Shown piece by piece: positions 1 to 6,671 of a DNA stretch of 13,997 nt. This DNA comes from Minisyncoccus sp023229485 (GTDB taxonomy: Bacteria; Patescibacteriota; Minisyncoccia; Minisyncoccales; Minisyncoccaceae). Position 1 is the first letter of the stretch, and each line of letters begins with the position of its first letter. The position numbers and the translations under genes are program-made. The stretch spans positions 1-13,997 of the forward strand of contig JBAYMH010000012.1 of assembly GCA_041663645.1 (NCBI GenBank), written 5' to 3'. A model generated the notes under the pieces. The model saw nothing but the letters and a program-made list of their open reading frames with translations. It searched no databases and was not told the origin of the DNA.

Positions 1-1
1 A

Positions 2-643
2 ACTAACACAGCTTTTCCAGCTCAAGGAAGTTCAACTTCATGGACTTGTAGTGGAAGTAATGGTGGTTCATCAGCGAATTGTTCAGCTAGTCGTGCCGCT
101 GCTCCAGTTAATGGTGTTTGTGGCTCATCAAACAATCAAAACTTTACATCAGCTCCAACAGCAAATTTTTGTAGTTTAGGAACGGCTAGTGCTATTAGTG
201 GATCAGGACCATGGACATGGACTTGTAATGGAAGTAATGGCGGATCAACTGCAAACTGTAGTGCAAACAAAATAACTAATGGACTATGTGGAACATCAGA
301 ATCGGGAATATATTCAATAGCCCCAACAACAGGATTGTGTTCCGTTGGAGCTGCTTCATCTGCAATATGGAATGGAAGTAGCTGGGCATGGACTTGCCGA
401 AGTTGTGATGGAGGGTTTGCGGATTTATGTTATGCTTACAAATCAAGTATCCCAGTTTGTGGGTCTTCTCATGGATTAAATCTTTATTCTGCACCAACAA
501 CAAATCTTTGCTCTATTGGAACAGCTGGTATCGTCACAGGAAATGGACCATGGGCTTGGACATGTAATAATGGATCAGGGATTCCAATAACTTCTTGCAG
601 TGCAAATAATATGCAAGGAACGTGTTATTTCTGTTGTCACTAA
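2..643 (+). CDS. Cys-rich tandem-repeat surface protein, C-terminal part (5' end outside window)
   Basis: The frame is open from the window edge to TAA, giving 213 residues of a longer protein. An internal ATG at 335 is not the start, because the repeats run through it. The protein is built of units of about 56 residues that begin at Cys codons 119, 287 and 458, with a fourth cut short at 623. Spacings are 56, 57 and 55 codons. Each unit has the pattern CGxS..(S/A)PT..(F/L)CS(L/V/I)G(T/A)A..., then GPW(T/A)WTC and usually GGSTANCSA, so about four Cys per unit, with Trp, Ser and Gly and few charged residues. Such repeats suggest an extracellular, disulfide-stabilised stalk or adhesin; that role is inference. 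The protein ends CYFCCH, without a sorting motif or membrane segment. The start and any signal peptide lie to the left. Confidence 0.8.
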   Translation, partial: TNTAFPAQGSSTSWTCSGSNGGSSANCSASRAAAPVNGVCGSSNNQNFTSAPTANFCSLGTASAISGSGPWTWTCNGSNGGSTANCSANKITNGLCGTSESGIYSIAPTTGLCSVGAASSAIWNGSSWAWTCRSCDGGFADLCYAYKSSIPVCGSSHGLNLYSAPTTNLCSIGTAGIVTGNGPWAWTCNNGSGIPITSCSANNMQGTCYFCCH

Positions 644-671
644 ATAAAAAAGTTAAGCAATTATAAAATAG

Positions 672-700
672 AAAAAACAGGAGATTGTCCTGTTTTTTTT
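672..700 (+). terminator. Rho-independent terminator after the repeat protein
   Basis: A 7-bp stem (676-682 with 688-694, loop GATTG) is followed by an eight-T run. Upstream A residues extend the pairing into the T run. It lies 29 bases after the stop codon of the surface protein and separates it from the next promoter. Confidence 0.85.
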
Positions 701-748
701 AATCATTACTACTAAATTATTTAATAATTTTATTAATCATTACTTTTT

Positions 749-757
749 TGCTATAAT
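749..757 (+). promoter_or_regulatory. Extended -10 promoter for the ABC exporter
   Basis: TGCTATAAT is a perfect extended -10 element. No convincing -35 is seen. The predicted transcription start is near 764, about 22 bases before the TTG start codon. Confidence 0.55.
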
Positions 758-786
758 CAAAATAAAGATAATGACTGAAATATATT

Positions 787-2625
787 TTGAAAAAAGAAAA
801 CATACAAACTAAAAATAAAAACCTTAAATTTTGGCAAATCCTGCTAAAGCTAAAGGATATTTACAGGCCATTCTTAGGGGTAATAATTGCCATTCTTTTT
901 TTGTTGATAATTCAAGAAATTCTTGGTCTCCTTGGTCCATATATATATGGAAAAATAATCGATGGAATTATAGTCAAAGATGATATTTATCAGGTTCTTT
1001 GGCTTTGTTTTTATGCCCTTCTCGTATTCCTACTAAGCGACGTGGTCATTGCGTACTATAAAGAAAGAATAGAGATTCAAAAATTTGATTCCGACATCAG
1101 CAAGAACGTAGCAAATCTTACAATGGAAAGAGTTTTTAAATTTTCTATTGGCCAACATGAAAATCAAAATTCTGGAATTAAAAAAAGCGTAATTGATAGG
1201 GGACAAACAGCTTTAGTAAATTTTGGATACAATTTAATCTATGAAGTTATTCCAATATTTTTGCAATTATTAGTAACAATAATCGGACTGCTAATCGTAG
1301 CACCAATTTTTGGTTTAATAATTTTAATTGGCATATCAATTTTTATTTGGATTAGTATATACTCAAATTTTGCGATAGGGGAAGATTTAAAGAAAACTCA
1401 GGAATTATATGTAGAATCAGATAAACAGCAGAGCGAATTTTTAAGAAACGCTTCATTAGTTAAAGTAAACGCTAAAGAAAAAAAGATTTCGGAAGAATAT
1501 GATCATAGCTATGAAAAAATAAATAAATTAAATAAAAAAGTATGGCTAACCTTTGCATCTTTTGTGCAAAAAAGAAGCTTTGCCGCCGACATTACAAAAT
1601 TCATTATCTTAGTAGTAGGAGTTTATTTAGTTTATGCCGGAGTTTATACTCCAGGATTTTTAATGGTCCTATTCACTTGGTCTTTTAGGGTTTTCGACAG
1701 AATGGGGTATTTGACTAGTATCCATAGGCGTGTCACCCAACAATATGAATCAATTAAAAACTATTTTACGCTTATGGAAATCGAATCAGACATTAAAGAA
1801 AAAGATAATCCTATTATAGTTAATGAAATAAAAGGAAGAATTGAATTTAAAGATATTTATTTTAAATATTCATCTAGGGAAGAGTTTGATGAAGATGGGA
1901 TTTTAAAAATTAAAAAAGAAAAAAATAGAGAGCATGTTTTAAAGGGTATAAATTTAATAATTGAAGCTGGGCAAAGAGTAGCAATTGTTGGACATAGTGG
2001 GGCAGGAAAATCCACATTGATAAATCTTTTAGTTAGAGCCTATGATCCTCAAAAAGGAAAAATTCTTATTGATGGCAAGGATCTCAAAAACTTATCACTT
2101 TTAAGTTATCGATCAAAAATAGGAATTGTTCCTCAGGACGTTTCATTGTTTGATAACACACTTAGGTACAATATCCTTTTTGGGACAAATGAAAACATTG
2201 AAGACGTTCAATTACGAAAATCCTTAGAGATGGCAAGAATAGACGGATTTTTAAATAATTTAGAAAATGGAGTAGATACCTTTGTTGGAGAAAAAGGAAT
2301 AAAACTTTCAGGCGGAGAAAGACAACGAGTAGGAATTGCAAGAGCATTAATTAAAAATCCTTCTATACTTATTTTTGATGAAGCCACCTCAAGTTTAGAT
2401 GTTGAGAATGAGGCAATGATTAGGGAGTCAATTGAAAAGGCTTCAAAAGGAAGAACGACGATTATTATTGCTCATCGGCTCTCAACGATTAAAGATGCTG
2501 ACAAAATTATTGTATTTGAAAAAGGAAAAGTAGTAGGAGAGGGCACGCATAGTTATTTATTAAAAAAATGCGAGGCATATAAAAAAATGATAAATATTCA
2601 AACAGTCATTGTAGGAGGAAATTAA
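787..2625 (+). CDS. ABC exporter, fused membrane and ATP-binding domains (type IV/MsbA-like half-transporter)
   Basis: This 612-residue protein has the full length of a half-transporter that exports lipids, drugs or peptides as a homodimer. Transmembrane segments occupy roughly residues 28-330. The nucleotide-binding domain follows from about 345. Walker A GHSGAGKST is at 402-410, the Q-loop is in VPQDVSLFDNT, the signature LSGGERQR is at 507-514, Walker B has D531 and E532, and the H-loop His is 563. All catalytic residues are present. The start is TTG at 787: an in-frame TGA at 772 blocks extension, and the next in-frame ATG would remove membrane helices. There is no clear Shine-Dalgarno. 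An insertion of charged residues (about 358-380, EEFDEDG..KKEK) sits between the first strand of the ATPase domain and Walker A. Substrate is unknown. The next gene starts 33 bases downstream and may share the transcript. Confidence 0.93.
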   Translation: MKKENIQTKNKNLKFWQILLKLKDIYRPFLGVIIAILFLLIIQEILGLLGPYIYGKIIDGIIVKDDIYQVLWLCFYALLVFLLSDVVIAYYKERIEIQKFDSDISKNVANLTMERVFKFSIGQHENQNSGIKKSVIDRGQTALVNFGYNLIYEVIPIFLQLLVTIIGLLIVAPIFGLIILIGISIFIWISIYSNFAIGEDLKKTQELYVESDKQQSEFLRNASLVKVNAKEKKISEEYDHSYEKINKLNKKVWLTFASFVQKRSFAADITKFIILVVGVYLVYAGVYTPGFLMVLFTWSFRVFDRMGYLTSIHRRVTQQYESIKNYFTLMEIESDIKEKDNPIIVNEIKGRIEFKDIYFKYSSREEFDEDGILKIKKEKNREHVLKGINLIIEAGQRVAIVGHSGAGKSTLINLLVRAYDPQKGKILIDGKDLKNLSLLSYRSKIGIVPQDVSLFDNTLRYNILFGTNENIEDVQLRKSLEMARIDGFLNNLENGVDTFVGEKGIKLSGGERQRVGIARALIKNPSILIFDEATSSLDVENEAMIRESIEKASKGRTTIIIAHRLSTIKDADKIIVFEKGKVVGEGTHSYLLKKCEAYKKMINIQTVIVGGN

Positions 2626-2637
2626 ATTAAAGTAAAT

Positions 2638-2643
2638 TATAAT
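2638..2643 (+). promoter_or_regulatory. Possible -10 element upstream of the bactofilin-like gene
   Basis: TATAAT lies 15 bases before the ATG at 2659. No good -35 is found. It could give a short-leader transcript of this gene alone, in addition to read-through from the exporter. Confidence 0.3.
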
Positions 2644-2658
2644 TAATAAAATAAATAT

Positions 2659-3795
2659 ATGAAAAAATATTTTTATTCATTGTTAGCTGTAGCAATAATG
2701 CTTCCATTTGGAATAGCTTCAGCTATTACGATGGCAGAAGGGGAGAGTATTCTTTCTCAGGGAGTGCCAATAGAAGGTAATGCTTTTTTAGCTGGTTCAA
2801 GTGTCACTATTGATAATGAAGTTAACGGAGATGCTTTTGCTTTTGGAGAAAGGATATATGTAAATGGAAAAATAAACGGTGATTTAATTTGTGCTGGAAG
2901 GGAAGTGATAATTAATGGAGAAATAAACGGAAATATTAGATGTGCATCTGAAGAAATAAAAATAAATGGCAAAATCGAAAGGTCTGTTCTTGCTTTCGGA
3001 AAAATTATAATCGTTGAAAAAAATGGATCAATAGGAAGAGATTTGATTGCGACGGGACAAGAAATCAACATTAATGGAATAGTCGCTGGTAGTCTCGATG
3101 TCACGAGTAGTATTTTAAAAGTAAATGGCACAGTTAATCAAAATATTAATTTTTACTCAGAAGAACAAGATAGTAGTAATGTTGGTTTGTTTTTGAATTC
3201 CGGGGCCATTGTTAATGGAAATGTGAACTATAATGCTTTTGGAGAAATTAAAAACAATGGAGGTAATATAACTGGAGTAACGAATAAATATATTCCAAAA
3301 GGAGAAAATAAAGAAGATGTCAAAACCATCATACTTAGCTCAATAGGATTTATAATAGCCATTATCCTAACAACGTTGGCAATCGTTGTTATTGGAGGAA
3401 GTGGCGTAGAGGATATCAGCAAGCAAATGACAAGTAGTGCTTGGAAATCAGTTGGAATTGGAGCAATCTCATTTTTTATGCTTCCAATCATAGGAATAAT
3501 TTTAATTATTACGGGAATAGGAGCGTTTCTCGGAATAGTTTGTCTCCTGATGTGGATTCTAATTTTGCTTCTTTCACTATTTTTTTCGGGCATATCTCTT
3601 GGCGAAATACTGATAAAAAAAATATTAAAGAAAAAAGCGAGTAAATTTTTAGTTAATTCATTAATTGGTGTTCTTGTTGGATATCTTTTATTAATGATTC
3701 CATTTTTAGGATTTATATTTTTTATCCTCGGACTATGGTGGGGTGTGGGAGGCACAATCTTAGCCTTCGCTGAAAAAAGAAAAGAAATTGAATAA
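2659..3795 (+). CDS. Bactofilin-like polymer-forming beta-helix protein with signal peptide and C-terminal membrane domain
   Basis: The 378-residue protein begins with a classical signal peptide (residues 1-22, predicted cut after FGIASA). Residues about 35-190 are short beta-helical repeats of the type INGxIxGD, for example INGKINGDL, INGEINGNI, INGIVAGSL and VNGTVNQNI. This is the periodic pattern of the bactofilin/polymer-forming cytoskeletal fold. A linker leads to hydrophobic segments at about 222-245, 265-288, 290-318 and 330-372, ending in a short basic tail (EKRKEIE). Ordinary bactofilins are cytoplasmic and lack a signal peptide. This architecture places the beta-helix outside the membrane, anchored by the C-terminal domain. 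A scaffold or envelope-shaping role is inferred. It lies 33 bases after the exporter and is closed by a strong terminator. Confidence 0.8.
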   Translation: MKKYFYSLLAVAIMLPFGIASAITMAEGESILSQGVPIEGNAFLAGSSVTIDNEVNGDAFAFGERIYVNGKINGDLICAGREVIINGEINGNIRCASEEIKINGKIERSVLAFGKIIIVEKNGSIGRDLIATGQEININGIVAGSLDVTSSILKVNGTVNQNINFYSEEQDSSNVGLFLNSGAIVNGNVNYNAFGEIKNNGGNITGVTNKYIPKGENKEDVKTIILSSIGFIIAIILTTLAIVVIGGSGVEDISKQMTSSAWKSVGIGAISFFMLPIIGIILIITGIGAFLGIVCLLMWILILLLSLFFSGISLGEILIKKILKKKASKFLVNSLIGVLVGYLLLMIPFLGFIFFILGLWWGVGGTILAFAEKRKEIE

Positions 3796-3802
3796 ATTAG
3801 TT

Positions 3803-3832
3803 TTTAAAAGCACCCAATAGGGTGCTTTTAAA
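3803..3832 (+). terminator. Strong, possibly bidirectional terminator
   Basis: A perfect 13-bp stem (3803-3815 with 3820-3832, loop AATA) contains GCACCC/GGGTGC flanked by A and T runs. It lies 7 bases after the stop of the bactofilin-like gene. Confidence 0.9.
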
Positions 3833-3846
3833 TTTCAACAACTTCA

Positions 3847-3876
3847 TTGCATCAATTTTATAAACGGTGATATATT
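3847..3876 (+). promoter_or_regulatory. Promoter of the 81-residue orphan gene
   Basis: TTGCAT (3847-3852) and an extended -10 TGATATATT (TATATT at 3871-3876) are separated by 18 bases. A second weaker candidate, TGCTAGTTT, is at 3900-3908. The AAGGTG Shine-Dalgarno at 3913-3918 implies a true leader here, unlike most genes in the window. Confidence 0.45.
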
Positions 3877-3923
3877 TTGTTGTTTTTTTATTTTTCTTGT
3901 GCTAGTTTTAAAAAGGTGCACTT

Positions 3924-4169
3924 ATGGAAAAAGAGGAAGTAAAGAGTACTTTTAATTTCGGGCAAGATTCAGACGATCTTAACAAGATTATCAATCTCTG
4001 TATCAAGATCTCTGAGTTAATCAAAAAAGGGGATTGCAGTGGAGTTGCTAATTTCTACAATCAGCTTTCAAGCTTGATTAGGGAAGTAGCAAAGAGATCA
4101 AAAACAGACGTTCTCGCTGTGGAAGGCTATCTTTTAATGTTCAATGATTTTCGCAGATTAGCGAAATAG
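3924..4169 (+). CDS. Small orphan protein, 81 residues
   Basis: Not recognised. The start is well supported: ATG at 3924 with AAGGTG five bases upstream, a promoter before it and a terminator one base after the TAG stop. It is therefore a free-standing single-gene unit. The protein is soluble-looking, charged and probably helical, with pairs of Lys and Glu, two Cys (in NLCIKI and GDCSG) and no signal or membrane segment. The helical middle (LNKIINLCIKISELIKKGD) and the tail (VEGYLLMFNDFRRLAK) have amphipathic spacing, which would suit a small helical-bundle or protein-binding domain. No catalytic motif is visible and no function can be assigned. Confidence 0.75.
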   Translation: MEKEEVKSTFNFGQDSDDLNKIINLCIKISELIKKGDCSGVANFYNQLSSLIREVAKRSKTDVLAVEGYLLMFNDFRRLAK

Positions 4170-4193
4170 AGGCTGATTATTCAGTCTTTTTTT
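4170..4193 (+). terminator. Terminator after the 81-residue gene
   Basis: A 7-bp stem with one G-U pair (4170-4176 with 4181-4187, loop TTAT) runs into a T run to 4193. The stem begins at the base after the stop codon. It lies in the convergent gap with the FTR gene. Confidence 0.75.
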
Positions 4194-4210
4194 AATTGAG
4201 ATAATTGATA

Positions 4211-4732
4211 TTATTCTGAGACAGTTTCTTTGGTTTTAGAAAATCTATCCTTTTCAGCTCCACAAATCGGGCAAACATCGGGAGTATCGTCCCTTGCACA
4301 TATATATCCACAGACATTACATCTCCACATAGGAAATATTTTTTTATCTTGTTGTGTTTCTTCTTCCATATTTTTATTAATTAATATTTTATTATTTGGT
4401 CTTCGCTCAGCAATAGGAGACGTCGGAATTTTATTATTATATTTCTGACGACTCAGGTAGAGTCCGCAAAAACAATTTCCATATTGACTTACGTCAGCAT
4501 CCCTATAATCACAAGGGCAGATTATATCAAGATCTTGGTCTCGTTTTCCATTTGCAATTCGGCAAGGGCAAGTCATATGTCCATATCTTTTTTTATTCAC
4601 CAATAATCCTTCAAGAATCATACAGGTAAATGATTTGTCAAAATTGAAATAATAATTTCTTTTTTTATTAAGCAACTCAAGACTGTTGAACAAATCTGCT
4701 ATTTCCTGTTTTTCAACTTTTATATTTTCCAT
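4211..4732 (-). CDS. Ferredoxin:thioredoxin reductase catalytic (beta) subunit fused to C-terminal rubredoxin
   Basis: The 173-residue protein has two domains. Residues 1-100 carry the FTR catalytic signature CPC (55-57), CPC (72-74) and CFC (87-89), with the family context GHMTCPCR and YGNCFCGLY. By alignment with known FTR, C55, C72, C74 and C87 bind the [4Fe-4S] cluster, and C57 and C89 form the redox disulfide. The spacing is X14 and X12, against X16 and X8 in the plant/cyanobacterial enzyme. After a basic linker, residues 134-164 form a rubredoxin-like knuckle pair, WRCNVCGY and CPICG (C138, C141, C154, C157). The fusion suggests electrons pass through the rubredoxin iron to the cluster and then to a disulfide partner. 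No FTR alpha chain is present. Its ATG shares one base with the TAA of the glutaredoxin gene (TAATG), so the two are co-translated. Confidence 0.92.
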   Translation of the reverse strand: MENIKVEKQEIADLFNSLELLNKKRNYYFNFDKSFTCMILEGLLVNKKRYGHMTCPCRIANGKRDQDLDIICPCDYRDADVSQYGNCFCGLYLSRQKYNNKIPTSPIAERRPNNKILINKNMEEETQQDKKIFPMWRCNVCGYICARDDTPDVCPICGAEKDRFSKTKETVSE

Positions 4733-5022
4733 TATATTAATGCTTTAATTTTTTCTTCGTTAAACCCAGAAATTACGCCTTGTCCGTCGTTTATAATTAT
4801 AGTTGGAAAAAATATTTTTGGATTGTATTTTTCGATTTCATTATAAGCGGAGATTTGATCAGTCATTCCAAGTAAATCAACATCAACGAATTGGTATTCT
4901 AGTCCCAAATCCTTCAGAAGTTGCTTCGTTTTTTTGCACCAAACACAAGTACTCAAGGTAAAAAGAAATATCTTGTTAGTTGCACTGCCAGGAACTGTTT
5001 CAATATATTTTTGATATGGCAT
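4732..5022 (-). CDS. Glutaredoxin-like thiol-disulfide protein (CVWC)
   Basis: This 96-residue protein has a glutaredoxin/NrdH-type fold pattern: a beta strand (KIFLFTLS), active site CVWC (C26, C29), a helix (KKTKQLLKDLG), then YQFVDVD, a cis-Pro site FPT (P73) and a C-terminal Gly-Phe turn before the last helix. It is first in a two-gene operon with FTR-rubredoxin and is the obvious partner disulfide: FTR would reduce C26-C29, and this protein would then reduce targets. That pairing is inferred from overlap and chemistry. Compared with classical glutaredoxins the N-terminus has about 16 extra residues. Its promoter is divergent from the 5165 gene. No Shine-Dalgarno is seen. Confidence 0.88.
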   Translation of the reverse strand: MPYQKYIETVPGSATNKIFLFTLSTCVWCKKTKQLLKDLGLEYQFVDVDLLGMTDQISAYNEIEKYNPKIFFPTIIINDGQGVISGFNEEKIKALI

Positions 5023-5035
5023 AGCTTTATAAGAT

Positions 5036-5041
5036 ATTATA
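5036..5041 (-). promoter_or_regulatory. -10 element of the glutaredoxin/FTR operon
   Basis: TATAAT on the minus strand ends 13 bases before the ATG at 5022, which predicts a leader of about 6 bases. The -35 region is weak. The 142-base divergent gap holds this promoter and that of the 5165 gene. Confidence 0.45.
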
Positions 5042-5147
5042 CCTAAAGTATAAAATTATATATCACTTCGGTCAACCAAAAGAATAAACGGATAGGGTAG
5101 TTATGAATAGCAAGCAAAGTGAATTAATAGATATTTCTCGTTTAATT

Positions 5148-5156
5148 TGCTAAAAT
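5148..5156 (+). promoter_or_regulatory. Extended -10 giving a leaderless start at 5165
   Basis: TGCTAAAAT lies 8 bases before ATG 5165, so transcription should begin about two bases from the start codon. This favours ATG 5165 over the in-frame TTG at 5147, which lies inside the promoter itself. Confidence 0.5.
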
Positions 5157-5164
5157 ATAAATCA

Positions 5165-5377
5165 ATGAAAAATTTAAAAGAAGAACTAAATTTTTGCTTG
5201 AAACTTTGGAGAGAGCAAGGCTATTGCAGCTTTGGCGGTAAAACCAATTGTAGTGAATGTGCAACTCCTTATTTGCTTTATAAGCTAATTGCAGGGGAAA
5301 TTTTGCACGGTGAAAATATGAAAAGATTAACCTTAGATGAATGGGAAGGACTAAGCAAGACAATTAACAAAGAATAA
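5165..5377 (+). CDS. Small Cys-containing orphan protein, 70 residues
   Basis: Family not recognised. The ATG at 5165 is chosen because the upstream TTG at 5147 overlaps the -10 element. The N-terminal helix (MKNLKEELNFCLKLWREQ) leads into a Cys cluster: C11, C21, C29 and C32, the last two as NCSEC. The C-terminal part (PYLLYKLIAGEILHG..MKRLTLDEWE) is helical and contains one His. The C21/C29/C32 set, with C11 or the His, could bind zinc, but this is only inferred. There is no signal peptide. It is 19 bases upstream of the metallopeptidase gene, which has a good Shine-Dalgarno, so the two form an operon and may act together. Confidence 0.75.
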   Translation: MKNLKEELNFCLKLWREQGYCSFGGKTNCSECATPYLLYKLIAGEILHGENMKRLTLDEWEGLSKTINKE

Positions 5378-5396
5378 ACGAGATAAGGATTAAAAA

Positions 5397-5795
5397 ATGG
5401 AAAGTGAAGAATTTGAAAAATTAGTTAGAGAGGGGATAGCTGCAATTCCAAAAGAGTTTTTGGATAAAATAGTTAATGTTGCAATCGTAGTAGAAAATAA
5501 TCCAACTCCTCAGCAATTAAAAAAACTAAACATCAAAAATAGTTATGTTTTGTTTGGTCTCTATGAAGGTATTCCAAGAACTAGAAGGTGGGAATATGGA
5601 CAAGTAGCTCCAGACAAAATAACAATTTTTAAAAATCCGATAATCTCATTAGCAAAGTCAGATGAAGAAATAAAGCGAATAGTTAAAGATACAGTTTGGC
5701 ACGAAATAGGTCATTATTTTGGAATGAATGAAGAACAGGTAAGGATGGCCGAAAAAAGACACAAGAGTAAAAAAGAAGATGGAATGATAATATAA
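5397..5795 (+). CDS. Minimal zincin metallopeptidase-like protein (Zincin_1/DUF1025 type)
   Basis: The 132-residue protein contains the zinc-metallopeptidase motif HEIGHYFGMNEEQ, with H102, E103 and H106 as expected zinc ligand, catalytic base and second ligand; an acidic residue after FGM (E112 or E113) may be the third. Just before it, residues 51-90 give the beta region typical of the minimal MMP-like family (LFGLYEG, then QVAPDKITIFKNPI). The whole protein matches this compact family in length. It lacks a signal peptide and so is probably cytoplasmic. Substrate and even peptidase activity are undefined for the family. AAGGA at 5385-5389 supports ATG 5397. A Lys-rich tail (KRHKSKKEDG) ends the protein. 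It is second in an operon with the small Cys protein. No terminator is obvious after it. Confidence 0.85.
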   Translation: MESEEFEKLVREGIAAIPKEFLDKIVNVAIVVENNPTPQQLKKLNIKNSYVLFGLYEGIPRTRRWEYGQVAPDKITIFKNPIISLAKSDEEIKRIVKDTVWHEIGHYFGMNEEQVRMAEKRHKSKKEDGMII

Positions 5796-5919
5796 GCTAA
5801 TTATGAGCCTAAATTTAAAAAAGCTTATAAAATTCGTCCTTAAGATTAAATCCAAAAAATTACAGCTAATATTTTATTTAATATATCTCTCGCTCATATT
5901 AGGAAATTACTATTTGATT

Positions 5920-5928
5920 TGATATAAT
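5920..5928 (+). promoter_or_regulatory. Extended -10 promoter of the ABC importer operon
   Basis: TGATATAAT is a perfect extended -10. It ends 17 bases before ATG 5946, leaving a leader of about 10 bases without a Shine-Dalgarno. The 150-base gap before the gene (5796-5945) also holds an imperfect inverted repeat (5798-5808 against 5892-5901), with no other feature seen. Confidence 0.5.
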
Positions 5929-5945
5929 ATATTCAAAATAATTAT

Positions 5946-6671
5946 ATGAATAAGACTGGCAAATATTTTAAAATATATAAGAATGGGTGGCATTTGTTAG
6001 GTGCTTTTTGTATAATAATAGTTCCATTTTTAGCAATAATTATATTGGGAAAAATCAATAAAATTGATATTGAAGCTATTTTTTACAATCTGTCGATTTC
6101 TTTTTACAGATTATCATTTGCATATTTAATTTCTCTAGCTTTATCAATTATTTTAGCGATTTCGCTATGGAGAAGTAAATTCAGTAATTTTTTTACTTCA
6201 CTATTCGATATTATGCAAAATATTCCATCATTTGCCTTAATACCATTTTTTGTAATTTGGTTTGGATATACCAATGAAATGGTTATAGTCTTCGCAACAA
6301 CAGCAATGCTATGGCCAATACTATTTTCTATCTTAGCTCAACTTAAGGAGTTAAAAACAGATCTGAGTGAGGCCGCAGAAATATTTGGAGCTAAAGGATT
6401 AAAAAAAATAGTATATTATATTTTGCCATGTATTTTTCCAGCCGTAATAAGTGGATCAATAATTGGTATTGCAATGGGGTGGGAAACCATTATCGGAGTA
6501 GAAATGATCGGAATGAGTACGGGTATAGGTTCTTTCCTTAATATCGCAGATAAGACCAATCAAGAACAGACTATTTTGTTTGCTGTCTTAGCATTGCTAT
6601 TATTAGTTTTCTCACTAAACAGGTTGGTGTGGGTTCCAATGTTTAAAAAAGTACAAAACTATGGAGAATAA
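5946..6671 (+). CDS. ABC importer permease, NitT/TauT (SsuC-like) family
   Basis: The 241-residue protein is close to the usual 250-270 for this family. It has about six hydrophobic segments (near 18-36, 58-75, 95-113, 117-135, 160-180 and 208-228). The cytoplasmic coupling helix is EAAEIFGAKGLKK, starting at E142, followed by the conserved P-containing stretch before the last helices; the upstream IPSFALIPFFVIWFG is also typical. The family imports nitrate, sulfonates, taurine, thiamine precursors and similar compounds; nothing here fixes the substrate. The gene overlaps the ATPase gene by 11 bases (6661-6671), so expression is coupled. No substrate-binding protein is encoded in the window. 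Confidence 0.9.
   Translation: MNKTGKYFKIYKNGWHLLGAFCIIIVPFLAIIILGKINKIDIEAIFYNLSISFYRLSFAYLISLALSIILAISLWRSKFSNFFTSLFDIMQNIPSFALIPFFVIWFGYTNEMVIVFATTAMLWPILFSILAQLKELKTDLSEAAEIFGAKGLKKIVYYILPCIFPAVISGSIIGIAMGWETIIGVEMIGMSTGIGSFLNIADKTNQEQTILFAVLALLLLVFSLNRLVWVPMFKKVQNYGE

Noticed and set aside
335..643. ATG 335 as the start of a separate 102-residue gene
   Set aside because: The same frame is open to the window edge with continuous repeats, so this is internal.
2..643. Repeats as a CRISPR array
   Set aside because: The repeat period is about 168 bases, in frame and protein-coding, with no short identical repeats and spacers. No CRISPR array was seen anywhere in the window.
2757..3131. Long minus-strand open frame (124 codons) under the bactofilin-like gene
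   Set aside because: Antisense shadow of a repetitive coding region; the plus-strand frame has a signal peptide, beta-helix and membrane domain, while this product has no recognisable feature.
3228..3755. Minus-strand open frame of 175 codons
   Set aside because: Shadow of the membrane domain of the same gene; rich in Pro and Ile from antisense of Gly, Asn and Leu codons, with no promoter.
5147..5164. TTG start at 5147 for the small Cys protein
   Set aside because: The TTG overlaps the extended -10 TGCTAAAAT, so it would not be transcribed; ATG 5165 fits.
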